A stretch of DNA of 64,000 nucleotides from Gaeumannomyces sp. JS-464 (taxonomy: Eukaryota; Ascomycota; Sordariomycetes; Magnaporthales; Magnaporthaceae). Position numbers and translations under genes: made by a program. The notes under the pieces were generated by a model. That model had not been told where the DNA came from, ran no database searches, and saw nothing but the letters and a program-made list of their open reading frames with translations. Of this stretch, positions 19,519 to 32,202 are shown in pieces. Location: positions 744,001 through 808,000 of the forward strand of contig NGZR01000003.1 of NCBI GenBank assembly GCA_002197995.1, written 5' to 3'. The first letter of the stretch is position 1, and each line of letters opens with the position of its first letter.

Positions 19519-21323
19519 CGTGCGCGACGGAGCAGCCGGGCTCCTGTCGGGACGGCGATACGGGTTGGAGTGGCGGCTGTGTGTAGGCCGAGGTTGCTCA
19601 AGTTCCCGCGGTGGTGCAATTCGCGAGGCAAGCTTATTACGGCTGGCTGATCATGGAAGCTCCGACGTCAGAGAAATCCAATTGCTCTGGTGGGGCAAGG
19701 GGCAAGACGAAATAATGGGCGCCAGTGAACATCCAAGGCTTTACACACGTCACACGATGCCGCCTAAAGAAAGAATGCGAATATTATTCTACGAATAGAA
19801 GCCCCGTAGCTTTTATCTTCTATTTTTCAGGTTTTGTAATGTCGAAATCTCAACCTCCTCAATAATGTCCTTGCGGTTTTACACAATTCGACCTAAAATC
19901 AAAACACAATCCTCCCGTTCTGGATTGGCGGGCCTCCCCGACATCGGCCAGGTTCGCCAACGTCACTCCCCACGCCCGGGGCGTGTCTTCAGCTATCGCA
20001 CGAAGAACAAACGAGGTTGCATCGAGGAGCACGTTCGACAACACCATCCGCGATGAATAAAGGGTGTGAGCATGTTTTCTGAAGATATCGCCTATAAATA
20101 CCTCGGTCGGCATCTACCGGCCTACCTGGGAACTTATCAAGAGTGACTAACCACAGCATCCTCTTGGGACACACATCGCGGCACGACGGACTCCCACGAT
20201 GATAGAAAGCAGACGTTGATTGGGCCGGAGGGCTCCCATCCATAAACCTCGCCGGAACCCTCCCAGCGGGAATGAGGTTAAGAGCCTTTGTGTCCTCGTT
20301 TGCCGGAGGGTGTGCAATAGAACAATCCGCCGAGAAAAATACTGCTAAACCCCAAAATAAATTATATTTCGTTCCTTGTCTCACACAGCGTAACTCCGAG
20401 TCGGAACGCACATGGGCATGCGATGAAGTTGCCAACTCTGGAGGGAGAGGACATTGGTCAAGGAGAGATAGCGTGAGAGTGACGATTCGTAAGCCAGGTA
20501 CATGTGCCGCCACGTTGTATGTTGCGCCCGCTCCGTAGCCACCCAGTAAAACCTAGGAGTGGACTTGAAGGAAAAAAAGAAGAGACAAAGGAGGTAAGGA
20601 CAAATACCAAAATTTGACGCCCGAGATCAAGCCACGCCCGGGGCCAAGCATAATGGACCGCGGAGAACCCGACCTGGGCGACAGGAATTTTGCCGCAAAA
20701 TGTCCTCAAGAAAATAGAAGCAACCGATCCGTACAAACCATGACCTGAGCCCAAATTGAGAAGCAACATATCAGAGAAAAGCAACAGATCGCAAAAGAGA
20801 AAAAGAAACTCAAGGCGAAACAAGAAGAAAAACCAGCAGATCCCCACTCTGAGCGGCCTTTTAAAGCAAACCCTTTGAAGATGTATCGGGAACCACCTGT
20901 TTGTATAGATTTGTATATCCCTCCCTAGATGCATACTTTTTTTTGTTCGTTTCTTTTTTTATTCTTTTGGTGGCTTCCGTTGTCCCTGAGAGGCTTTCGC
21001 GTGCACTCGTGGCATTTCGTGCGTCTCGTCGTTTCCAAATCCAGCTGAGGTAATTCGAAATAGCCAAACGCGAATCGAGTTGATGGAATAGCCAAGAAAT
21101 GGAAATGCAGGGATCGGCCGTGACCCGAGTTGATATGCGAAATATTATAAGGGTATTTGTCGCATGTAGAAAGGAGAAACTCGTGAACGTCGCTCATATA
21201 GGGATATGACCTAGTTTTTTTGTGGCGAGGATGCTCGTTAGGGCAGGAAGGGATGGTTGATATCGTAGCGGGAATAGACTGGGGGCTGTGCTGCCTCTCT
21301 GCCGGCATGTCCGACCCCGGGCC
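19519..21323. other. Intergenic, 1.8 kb, no gene supported
   Basis: It comprises the ctp1 promoter side and the 3' flank of the CCCH gene. It is less GC-rich than the coding regions. TTTTTTTTGTTCG at 20938 and similar T-runs (minus-strand A-runs) are present. Frames are short and without motifs. Confidence 0.5.
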
Positions 21324-24209
21324 TTACCGGCCACCCACAGCCTCAACGGCCCCGGGGACTTCCCTCGGCTTGCTCCCGTTGACAGCACTGGACCTTGCGC
21401 CCGCGGCGACGCCAGCATAACTCCAGCCTGTAGCCCCAAGGCCGCCAGAGATCCGCTTCCGAGCTCGTTGCGCTTGGCTCTGCTGACTCTGCTGTGGTTG
21501 CTGCTGGCCCTGCCCCGAAGAGGGGTCATCCTCCTCCATGTTGAAGACGAAGGCCGGATCCTCCTCATCAATTGGTGTCGTGAACCTACCCGAGCCAATA
21601 GAGCCGCTGCTCACATGACGCTCCATGCCACGATGCTCCCTGCCGCCATCACGCTCCTGTTTGAACGCCGCTGCCAGACCAGAGGAGGCAGCGTATCCGA
21701 GCCCGCTGGTCGATCGCGCCGAGTTGGGGTGAAGACGCGGGCTGGAACCATTACCGACCGCATCTCCATTTTCGCCCAAGCTGGTGTGCTGCAACTGTTG
21801 GGTGAGTGCCGAGAGAGAATCATTGCCTGCTCGGCGGCTTTGAGAAGCGCCGTTGGTGAGGCTGCTCAGACCCCCGTTCATCTCCACGTCGATGGCCAAG
21901 CTCGAGTTCCTCAGAGGACTGCCCACATGGCCGAAGGCGGATGTCGCGTACTTCATCGACTTGCCTGGGATGATGCCGGGTTCGGCCGAGCCGCTATCGT
22001 CCTCGGAGCGCTGCCGTTGGAACAAGGGACCCCACCTGCTCGGACTGGTCCCTAGGCTTCCAAATTTGGGAAGCGACGAGGATGTGGCTTCGCTGCCGCC
22101 ACCGGTTGCCGGCTCGTCCAGGCGCACGGAGCCGCGACGGGCTTTCTCTTGCGGAGTGAGAACATCGTTCGCAAGAGCACTAGGGACATAATCCTCCTCC
22201 AGGAAAACGAACTCAGCCTCCCAATCGCGGTCAACTTTGGGAGCGCTGGCGCTGAGCATTCGGGGCTTTGCGAAGCGCTGCGAGTGCATGGCACGCTTGC
22301 CAAAGTACTCTTCGCCCAAATGCACAGGCGGGCTGCTGCCAGTAGCAAGACCGCCGCCGACGCTGCCGAAGAGGCCCATCTCGTTTGCCGCTAATGTGGA
22401 CGACGAAAGACGATCGTTGCTGCCGAACGCCGACGTGTGGAGAAGTTTCAGGGTCTCAGATGTCCGTGCATCCTTTGCTGCGTTGAGCGAAGCCGAAGGG
22501 GATTCGAGACCGAACTTTGAGGGGACGGACGAGGGCCACGGGCCATAGCGGGCAGCAAGGGAGATTCCCTGGGAGTCAAATGACGCCGGGAGCGGGGCGT
22601 CGAGCACCGAAAGGCCGTTGGCGTTCCCGGGCGAGAGGCCGAGGCCAAAGCGGTTCGCCTCGTCATCGCGCGGCGATCCATACACCGAGGCGGGGTTGGA
22701 CGAATAGGTTGTGTCGATGGTGGGCAGGCCGTTCTCCAGGCTCGGCTGGCGGCCGAGATGATGCTGTGCGTAGCGGTCGTCGGCGGGCATATAAGGGTTC
22801 GGGGCCCCATATGGCGGAACGGGAGCGTCGCCGCCGCGCATAAACGAGTTCGTCAGGGCACTGTTGGAAGACTGGTGGTATGTGTTCGGATTGACTCGGC
22901 TGCCCAGGTTAATTGCGGGCGTGGGAGCGATGGTGACGCCATTCTTGCCGTAGTTTATGCGACGGCCGTCGGGCAGGACGTGGATGTTTGCGCATTTCGG
23001 ACCGAACTTGCAGTTACCCTACGCCACGTTCCACAGGTCGTCAGCCTCCGCCCCTCCTCGTGTTCCGCCGTCCCGCCCGCCCCTGATTGTCTTGTGCCAT
23101 TCCATTGTGCAGGCACGGCGAGGGAGGAGAGACGACTTGGAGCGCACTGGTGGCACGGGCATTCGGGATCGGCCGGCCAGGGCGTTGGGCATCCCACCCC
23201 GCCGCCTCTCCAACTCTGCCAAAACCAAGCGCCGCGAAGAGCAGACAGGCGTGGGAAAGAATGATTGGACCAGGGCAAGGGCGACTCACCTTTGCAAAGT
23301 ATTTGCAGACGTTTTCCGCCGCCATGCTCAGGTCATGGCTGAAGGGACAGGCATTGCCCGCCTGGCAGGCGCCTTGCCTGAAGAACTTGCAGGGCACATG
23401 TGAGGTGTCTGCGCGATTGGAAGCGGCGGGAGTTGTTAGTTGAGACATGTTTGCGCAATTGCCGTGTGAGTGTTTGAATGGGCTCTTCGTGCGCTCGGAG
23501 TCGACCGCGACTCGAGGAAGAAAAGCAAGAAAGATGCAAAGCGGAGAGGGCGGAGCGGAGGCTGCAGCGCAAGCCCAGGCAATGAGGAGAGGGGTCGAGG
23601 AGTAAATGGGTGCGACAAGGGCCAAAATTGCTGCACCTCGTCCACGGCAAAAATTTGGCACCTCTCGCCTGCCCGCAGCACTGCTACAGAAGAAAAAGAA
23701 AAAAAAAACACAGATAGGGATACGAGAACAGGGAGAGGTAGTGCGGAAAAAAAAATCAAAGACACAGGAACAGTAAAGGATACAGGGAGGGTTGGGTTAG
23801 GACAATAGGAGTGCCATATTTTTGTCGTGCACCAGCGCACGTCTTCCCACGTCTCCCCGCTCTGCCGCCACGACACCCCGCCCGCCCGCCTGACGTCGCA
23901 GAGGCGTGCGCAATGCGCAACAGGACGGACTGACGATGAATCAAAGGGAACAAGCAATCCGACAAGAACGAAGGGGAAAAAAAAGGCGGGTGAGAGGGGG
24001 CGGCACATACTGGGAGGACTCCTCGGCCCGTCGAATCTCTGGTTTGCAGCAGCCATGGTGGCGTTTACGTTGTTGCCATTGGCGGCGCGGCCGTTTTGAT
24101 TGTGGGCGGCGGCGGCCGGCGAAGGGGACGAAGACGACGACGACGAGGGTTGGATGTTGAAGCTTCCGGATCGCAGACGGCGGAACTCGGCGAGGTGGGA
24201 CGCTGCCAT
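21324..24209 (-). CDS. CCCH-type zinc finger protein, two fingers, 670 aa
   Basis: Exons are 24011-24209, 23290-23408 and 21324-23018; introns are 23409-24010 (602 nt, long for this region) and 23019-23289. The N-terminus is MAASHLAEFRRLRSGSFNIQ, followed by a Ser run and NQRFDGPRSPP. Two fingers of spacing C-x7-C-x5-C-x3-H follow. The first is in HVPCKFFRQGACQAG to CPFSH; the second is in VCKYFAKGNCKFG to CANIH, followed by VLPDGRRINYGKNG. The remaining about 560 residues are low complexity, Ser/Gly-rich, with PKVDRDWEAEFVFLEEDYVP and KFGSLGTSPSRWGPLFQRQR as the best-ordered stretches. CCCH pairs of this type bind RNA. Orthologues in filamentous fungi are annotated as CCCH zinc finger proteins; the target is unknown. 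Confidence 0.9.
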
Positions 24210-24785
24210 CGTTTTTGTGTGTGGGTTCGCTGTGGTCTGGCCAGTGTTGCAATTTTTGGCGGTGGTGGAGTGGGGTGGTGGGTGGCAATGGGTGTGGGTG
24301 GGTGGTGTGTGGATATGCGCGGGGTGTCTGCTCAGCAGCAGATAGACCGCACCGTAGGACCCCAGCTCTGGTGCTAGTTGCCGAATGTGGTTGGTGATGG
24401 TGGTGACAGAATCAAGGCGGTTGGCTGCCAGCAACCAGGGTAGGCAAAAACCAAATAATAAAAACCGGAAAGGGATGCACGCAATAAAATTATGTGGTGT
24501 GATCCAGTTGGTCGACAGAGGGGAAGAATGATGGAAACAAAAGATTATGTGATTTGGAGGCCTGGTATTGGCACAGCACAGCAGCAGGAAGGTTTCTAAG
24601 TCGTTGCCGAGTCCTAGTCGAGTCAACCTAGGGCGTGACCGGACGTCGAAGCACGACACCTCTTGCTCTGCAGCGCCACAGAGGACTCGGGGTTCTTTTG
24701 ATTGCGTGCGTCAAAGCTCGGCCGGTTTCGTCCGGACTGCTGCTGTTTGCTCTCGCTGCTTCAATCAAGTCAAAGATGCCCCCTT

Positions 24786-24809
24786 GAGTCGAGTCGAGTC
24801 GAGTCGAGT
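24786..24809. repeat. GAGTC microsatellite, about five units
   Basis: Near-perfect tandem GAGTC, the last unit being GAGT followed by T. Confidence 0.95.
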
Positions 24810-24820
24810 TCCAGTGGTGT

Positions 24821-24884
24821 TGTGTGCGTGCACATGTGCGTGCACATGTGCGTGCACATGTGCGTGTGCATGTGCGTGTGCGCA
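24821..24884. repeat. 64-bp alternating purine-pyrimidine tract, GTGCGTGCACAT units
   Basis: Every base alternates purine/pyrimidine over 64 bp, built from 12-bp units (GTGCGTGCACAT) repeated about three times and then degenerating to GTGTGCATGTGC. Such tracts favour Z-DNA. It lies about 600 bp upstream of the CCCH gene start. Confidence 0.9.
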
Positions 24885-27800
24885 GAGGCGGAGAGGAGGG
24901 CAGGCGGGCGGCAGGAGCGGTCTGCTGGCTACCTAGGGCACCGACTAAAACACGATCGAATCGGGCGTTGCTGGTAGGCAGACCGGGCTATGCAGGCTTC
25001 GGTTGGATGTCCAGGTGCTTGTGCTGCCTATTGGGTTCCCAGGAGGGCTCTCTTTAGTGTGGTTCTGAAGTCGAGTTCCGGGCCCGCCCAACGGGGTTTT
25101 GTAGTTGGCCTGTAAAAGTGGAAGAAGCTGCAGCAGCGTGCAAGGGAGCCGGGTAGCCTGGTGGTCCAAGGCATCAGTCACCTCTGGCCGATACACACCA
25201 GAGCCTTCCACGACTCCGACGCTTGTTGTAAGCAGGACGGGCGTCGGATTTAAGAAGAAGAAAAGCAAACGAGCCACCCCAAAGTCCCAAAGAGAAAAAA
25301 GGGGGGCCAGCCAGCCATGGTGCGACCAGTCGTTTTGGGCGATGTGCAGCTACATCGCCGTGATTGCTTTGCCTCCATCTTGAGACCTCCAAGCTGCACC
25401 TCGAGGTGGAGTGGGGCGGCGGGGGGTGGCGCTGATTGTGGTGCCTCTGGGTGGTGAGAAGGAAAGCGGGGAGTACAATATCTCCAGGGGTTTATGCAGC
25501 ATGCATGCTGTCTGCTATCAAGCAGCCCAGTATCTGACACCTGCTTTCGAGCCCAGAGGTATACCTAGTAATATCGTCGGGAAGAGAAACCTGGATACGT
25601 GGAGTCCACATTCACGATACGCATGTGTCTTGGATGAGGTGCCACTGCAGGCGTCTCCCGCGTCCTGTGGCTGCGAGAGGTGGGTCTTTCTCTTTTCCCT
25701 TCTTCGCTTTTGCAACTCCCGTCGGGCCTTTCGAGCGGATGAGGACCTCGGATAGCCGCCGTTGAGCCGTGAGCCGGTCCCGCCGTAATATCGTCATTGA
25801 CGTTGACAGGTGTGCACCTGGCCTCGCACGGATGGTGGTCGATGCAAATCACTAGTCCCCCGACGGTCTCTCATGGCTCCATCCAACCAAGCGACAGCGA
25901 GGTCTGCGTGGCTGTCGCCTCCGACGCTCCCTTCAGCCCAGGCGGCTTCAGCTGACCCCGATCAGATACAGGCCCGGTTGCGAGCGTCGGGAGCTGTGTC
26001 CCGCGTCGCGTCACGCAGCATGGACATGGGACAAGGGTCAGGGCATCGGAATGCGGAGGACCTGAGGTGTGGTTTTTTTGAACTAATTTGGCCTGCTGGG
26101 AGGGGGACCGTCGCCCGGCTCGATGCAGCAGAGGCAGTGCACCAAGAGAGTCCGAGATGCACCAGCTGCACAGGTGTGGAATTTTCCCGCTATGCCTGTC
26201 GTGTCTGGAATGGTGGAATAGATTACAGATATCCAATCCGTGCAGGCAGTCACAGGTTGCAGTGCTCGGACAAGCGGCGGGTAGCCCTGCCCGGAGCTCT
26301 TGAGCGACACAGCCAGAGGCCCCCAGCAAGCTCTGTTTAAGCTCTTGCGCACGTGGGGAATGCACGCGTGGGGGTTCAGTTAACGGGCACACAACGGAGC
26401 CGGGGCCAATCTTTTTCTTTCCTTTTCGTGCTCACTCCGTTTCCTTTTTGGCCCCTGATGACCAGCGGCAGCGAAGCTTTCCGATCAGCAAAACGTTCAC
26501 CCCTATTAATAGGCACGCCTTCGCCCGAACTGCCAAGATCTTCAGGGTCTCACCGATAGGCATTTCACTCGGTGCTCTTTTTTTGTGGTTATGTGTTTTG
26601 TCTCTTAACCCCCGTCCAAGCTCCGCGATGCGTGCTCATGCCCTCTCAGCCTCGCGTATTTGCCTAGCACACTACCTAGTAGAAAGCAGGCACTGTCTAG
26701 GCGACGGTGACGGGGTATTGGTTGTCAAGTGGCCATATGAGACCTACCGAAAATGGCGGCTTTCACCCAACCAACGCTGGAAGGGAGAAGGCCGCGCAAT
26801 GGCGCAGCTGACTCTCCGTCAAGCCCGGGGTGGGTGTGAGTGTGTTGCCCGTGGTAGCTGCATCTGCCTCCCTCCATAACCTGCCGACAAGCCCGGCTCG
26901 GTGCCGGCCGGAAAGGTGGCTCAAGCCTGACACCACCCGGCCACATGCCCAAGACAAACGCCAAACGCCACCCAAGCCGGGGGCGCTGGCAGGCAAGGCA
27001 GGATATAGTTACGTCCCGGTGGATGGAACAACAGTTCTTGTTCCTGTTCCAAGACTTGGGATGATGCTCCTGTCTATCCGTATCCCTTACTCATACGTTT
27101 CTTGCGCGTACCTACCTATCCATCCCAAGTTTGATGGCTCGTCGACTCGTTGTTTTGGGCCTGTCCACGATTTACCGAGGCAGGTGATGGTCAACTGCTC
27201 GGTCACAGACCAGTGTGGAATGAGGGACGACACGGGCAAGACCGCTCGGATCTGGTTGGCGGGGGGGGCCCACGGGTTGGTGGATGGTACATCAGCCACG
27301 TTGGGGCCAGGACGCCTCGAGAGACGTTGTTTTCTTGTTTGCAAGCCCACCCAATCACCCAGCGTCGCATCGGACGAGACCCACGTTTCCAAAGACGCCA
27401 GTTTCAAACATACAAGCGACCTGTGGACGCCACTATCATATCCCTAGGCGACCTATGTCGTAATACCCCCTTCAGAGCGTCCACGGGATCGACATACAAG
27501 GGTGATGGGCATGAGGGGTAGGGGTCCCGGCGCAGGCTGGTGTTTGTTTCCATCTTGCTCGCGGCGGAGAGGAGGGACACCAAGAGGAGACTGCGCAGCT
27601 CCGTTGCTACCCGGTGGTGACCTAACCCGAATTGGGACTTGCCGGCATACTGGTCGCTGCAGAGAATTCGGCGAGACTGTAGGTAGTGTTTACGAGTTGC
27701 GACGTGACAGAAACTGTGGTGAGCTTCAGTTTACCGCAGGTACGACGCGACAAGTACGTTGCATATTTGCCTCCGTCTGTTATGATCAGTATCACATTCT

Positions 27801-27990
27801 ACTCTAGGCAGGTCGGGCCATCCTTGAAAGTCCATGATATCACCTTGGCCAACCCACGCCAATCTATCCAATCCGGTTATCTTTGCTTGGTCGTCGGAGC
27901 TTTTGGTGCGGATGCTACCCCCATCTTTGGACCCGTGGAAGCGACCAGGTCAAGGCTCAAATGAGGGCAGTCACTCTTGGAATCAACTTT

Positions 27991-30000
27991 ACTACCCATG
28001 GATCCTACGTAGCACGGCAGGATGCAGCGCGAGGGTGAAACAGCCGCCTAGAAGCCTCGCTGCCTGTGTTACTCGGATTCTACGACATGTCAAGGCGAGT
28101 CCGCGCAGCCCTCTTCGTGTCTTGGGCCAGGCGCGGCAGCAACAACGACGGCATTGTGCATTCACACCCGTCTCGCCTGTCCAAGATGGACCGTAGTGGG
28201 ACCATTCACGTTGGTCATCTTGCGGAGTGGGAGTCAAGCGGCGCGCGGCTTGTGGAGCCCCACACGCCCAGAACTGGCCGGGCCCCCTTGTAGATATCGG
28301 TGGCTTGCAGGGATAGACCCCAGCGAAACAACCTTGCACGCCCCATTGCCTGGCGAAGTGCCGTGCATCGGATGCTGGGAAGCCATCTGCCTCCCCCGCC
28401 ATTTCGGTCAACCTGCGGCGGTGCGGGCCAACCTCCAGAGGCCAGGCCAACAGCGGGCGAGTGGCCGTCGTGGCCAACCGGCAGGCAACTGGGGCCTGGA
28501 GACGAGAGACAGGCCAGTCGGCTCGCGGTGGCTCTGCACATTGCGCATGCAGATCAGGCTCCCGCTCTTCAGAGGCCAGACATGCCATGCGATGTGGGTG
28601 CGATGCAACTCCACGGGACCGATCGTCTTCGCAGATGTGCATCCATTGCCAGGGCGATCTTCCGCCCCAAGTGCCGAAGCGAGTCATCGCAGAGACAAAA
28701 GACCCGCAGTGGCCGACCGGTCTTTTTTTTCTTTTTTTTTTTTTCTTTCTTCTCGCGCTCTTCTCAGCGACTTGCTCTCGACGGACCCTCTTTGCGTGCA
28801 TCATCCAGCCAGTGCCAATTTCGGGATGGGACGGCCGAGGGTGTGGCGGCACGTCCCTTGAATCGGACCTAGGACTTAACTTGTTTGACATATGCTGTCG
28901 ACTGACCGACACAAGGCAGAGGCTGGCTTGGCAGGCTGGTATCCGGGCGGCGCCCCTCCATGGTCCGAGCAGCTGCTTCGGTCGACGCCAGGAGTGCTAT
29001 TTTCGCTGCTGTCCTGTTTTTTTTTAACACATCAAATATCAACACCAACGTGCACCAGACCGAGGCCAACTCACCGTCGAGCAAATCAGACCCCCTCTCT
29101 TTCGCCACAGCCGCACCTAGTGCAGCCATATCTCGTGCAGCTAGCAACGCCTCTTTCGGTGGTGTCTACACTCCAGCCCACCCTCCTCGGTCACCCAACG
29201 CCACCAGCACACCAGACCTCCACACCTCTTCTTCCCCATCCGTCTGCTCGTCAGCACCCACAGACCGACGAAGCAGTTTTTCCCGAAGTGCTAGTGTTGT
29301 CCTTCCCCACATTCTTTCAAACCTGGGCCCCGTGCGCGGTCTTGCATGCGTCCCCCACCCTCCCGGCTGGTCTCCCTGCACACGGACTGCCCAAGACGAC
29401 GCCGCCTTCCTTCGCTCGTCCCCCTCCTTCGCCAGCCTCCCTCGTATTACCCAATTTTGGTCACTTGGCTATCCGCATGACCAGATTTGCCCGAGCCAAG
29501 GGTGAACATCCTGAGGGGAAAAGGGCGGAACGGACCGGCGCCGCTTTGATGTCTTCGCCCCTTCCATCCGTGTTGATACCTCGCACACCATCAAGCATCC
29601 ATCGCTTGCTTATTCTTGATGTCTAGGGCACGGCATGCCTCCGCTCGCCTGATAAGCGCCCGTGTTTAGCCCTGCTCCCTCCTTGTCTCTCTGTGACTCG
29701 TCCTGAGACAGGGAGATCTCGTCTCCACTACTTGCTCGCTCTCCAACCCCGGTATTTCCCGGTCGTGTACGGAAAATAACGAGAAGCAGGCTCGCCCGAT
29801 TACGCATGTAATGCGTAGGCATGCTTCGGAGTCCTTAATATCAGACACTCGCCGTCCTGAGTGAGATGTGTCCACCCGGCCTTACACAAGATATTTGCCC
29901 GGTTTCTCAGCCATTTGGACGGGCAGTTACACAACATCTAGTGATTTATTTCCCAAGTCCTCCTGCACTCCAGCTATCCTAAATAATATTTCGCGAATAT
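27991..30000. other. Gene-poor stretch, with an unproven Ser/Pro-rich frame near 28960-29505
   Basis: A plus-strand frame at 28960-29505 would encode a Ser/Pro/Thr-rich 181-aa product (part: AAISRAASNASFGGVYTPAH). The minus strand is open over part of the same interval (28869-29147). Neither has a family match I know. A T-rich tract (28723-28752) sits upstream. It could be a long leader, a species-specific gene or nothing. Confidence 0.3.
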
Positions 30001-32202
30001 CATATCATGCGTGAAAAGGCCTCGGGACTTTTGACCGCGAAAACCAGGTGGCAAGTCAAAAAACAAAAACAAGCGTATCACGTCAGCCAGAAAGGCCCAG
30101 GTTGATGGGAATTGGTTGGCACACAGTTCGAAGGTCCCGGATTGTCGGAGCACTACCTATCTTATATACGGAATTATACCCTCCAGACGGCCGCAGGGTA
30201 ATGGTGTGCTAACACTGGCAGGATGCATGACCGCAGCTGTCAGTGGAAATGAATAGCAGATGCATGCGGGACATCCAATTGACTAGACTACTCACTACCT
30301 GGATAGACCACCGCCCTGCCAATGCACTAGAGAACTGCCCAGGAGGGTCTGACATCACCGATCTCACCTGCGAGGTCATCTGGCAGTCATCTGATGGGGC
30401 CAGACCAGTCCGTCTCAACAAAGACTTCTTCTAGGTCGAGCTCTCGTATGCCACGAAGCACTTTCTCGCTTCCTAGTGGGATCTAGGGACTCGCATCAGG
30501 CTAGTCGTTTTTACGATGTAGGTAGGTGGTGCCTAGGTAGGTACCTCGGCCGTGGGGACCAAACTAGACGGCACTGTTGATACTGAGAGTGGGCTATTAA
30601 GTCAAGCGCATCTACAACCACAAGCGTGCCACCTCTCCTGAAGCAGACCAAAAAAAAAAAAAAAAAAGGAACATTGGCGCAACCGGGCCCACTGTGGGTG
30701 ATATTGCGGCAGCTTCGGCATATGCACACCCAAGTTTCAGTTGGGGCTAACGGGAAAGCTTTAGACGCCGGCGCCGCGTCCGTCGGACAAGGCCGCAAGC
30801 GGAAAATGCTGGCCGGGTGACGGGCGGAGGGTTGGGGGTCCCGGAGCGGCCTTTGTGGGGTCGGGCTTTCCGGTTTGTTCCGCCCCGTTTTCGTCCGCGT
30901 TCGCAGGGGCCGGTCGTTGTGGCGGAGCGGGAGGGTTACGTGGCCGCACACACTCAGCTGGGATTCCCCTGACGCGCCCGTGGGAGAACGCGCAATCGCT
31001 CGAAAGGAGGCGCCAAGTAGAACTGCGGACAGGCAGCCGAGTGGCGAAGTGGCAAGACGGCGGCTGAAGAAAGCAAAGGGTGATCCAGGTTGAGGCCATT
31101 GCCTTGCGTTGGCGCTGGAGAAGTGCAAGAAACAGGCACGAGTTATTACATGCAAGCTGAGTTGTTCGAGGTTGCTGGGAATATCCACGAAGGTTGAGTG
31201 ATATTTTGAGGTGAGGCGGTTGGATATGAGTGGTCGACTCAAAAAGGCCCAAACTGTCGGGTTCAATGTTGACATGGACCTCGTCTGATCTCAGAGGCAT
31301 TGACTGACATCTCATGAATTCAATTGGTGATTCGATGGTGGCCGGTAGTACTGTGCAGCACAGGCATAGAACGGCAGGACGGGAGGGCGGTCAGGCCTGG
31401 GCCGAGCCTATAGGTGCTCCACCTTTAGCGGCGGTGAATGAATGTGCACTGCGCTGTACCCGCTGTGCCGCCTCACTCAGCTGGACTGGTTAGGGGTTAG
31501 GTGACCACATAATGAATGCTTGACGACGTTTTGGCTTCATCAGGGCAGTGAATGAGGGAACACGACGACAAAGGATTGACACGCGACGTGCAGGCGACGT
31601 TGCTCGTTGGGCTGCGGCTGATGCCCTGTGCTTCATCAAGCGCTGCCATTTATTCAAAGAGGTCCAGACCGTTTGACAAAGCCAGGGCACACCAGCAAGC
31701 CGCCTCTAGCCTCAAGCAGAACCAATCTCCAGGGACAGGAGCTGCATTCTTATTCGTACATCCATCGCGGCTGCAGCACCACTTTCTCTCGTGCTTTGTT
31801 CCACCGCCGGATCGGCGACAGGCGATCAAATAACTGCCCGAAAATCTTGGCCTGGCACCGTCGCACAGCGTCAGCCTGTCGTTGGCCGCGGCGTCCGACC
31901 TCGCAGCGATCCAGGGTTGGCCACGGCAGCGCAGCCGTCTGGCTGGTTGGGCATGAAACACGGCCTACTATGCACGAACCCGACAAGAGTTCGAGCGAGT
32001 GATACCTACCCAGGGACGACTCGGCCAGGTCTGTGAAGCCAACACACACGCCTGCGCTTTGACGACGACGGCGGCGGGCGCCAAACAACCAGACAAATAG
32101 GCTGCATACGCCTCTCGCACTGGTGTACCGATAGGCATCACGCTCCTTCTTCACCACATAACCTCAACAACCTAAGCTTCTTTCCGATCGATCAACCCGA
32201 GC
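30001..32202. other. Gene-poor stretch up to the 32.2 kb gene
   Basis: It contains an A18 run (30650-30667), a CCTAGGTAGGTACC motif (30532-30545) and the 5' flank of the gene at 32203. No coding feature is supported. Confidence 0.45.
30650..30667. repeat. A18 homopolymer
   Basis: An uninterrupted run of 18 A. It may be the tail of a degraded retro-inserted copy on the plus strand, but no matching body or target-site duplication is visible. Confidence 0.85.

Larger units (their letters stand above)
24210..27990. other. Start of an 8 kb gene-poor stretch; promoter of the CCCH gene and simple repeats
   Basis: The first 600 bp is the upstream region of the CCCH gene. It is followed by two simple repeats (24786-24809 and 24821-24884). 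From about 24900 on, both strands carry many overlapping frames of 60-200 codons. None shows a domain, a plausible splice chain or low third-position ambiguity, and opposite-strand frames look equally good. I call no gene. Confidence 0.45.

Noticed and set aside
27992..28912. 306-codon minus-strand open frame
   Set aside because: No motif. It is rich in Arg/Trp/Cys of the kind produced by GC-rich non-coding sequence. It overlaps plus-strand frames of similar quality and has no splice structure.
28960..29505. Ser/Pro-rich plus-strand frame of 181 codons
   Set aside because: Low complexity, no known family, and the opposite strand is also open. Mentioned only as a possibility.
30650..30667. 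Poly-A tail of a retrotransposed gene copy
   Set aside because: No gene body, intronless homologue in the window or flanking duplication could be seen.
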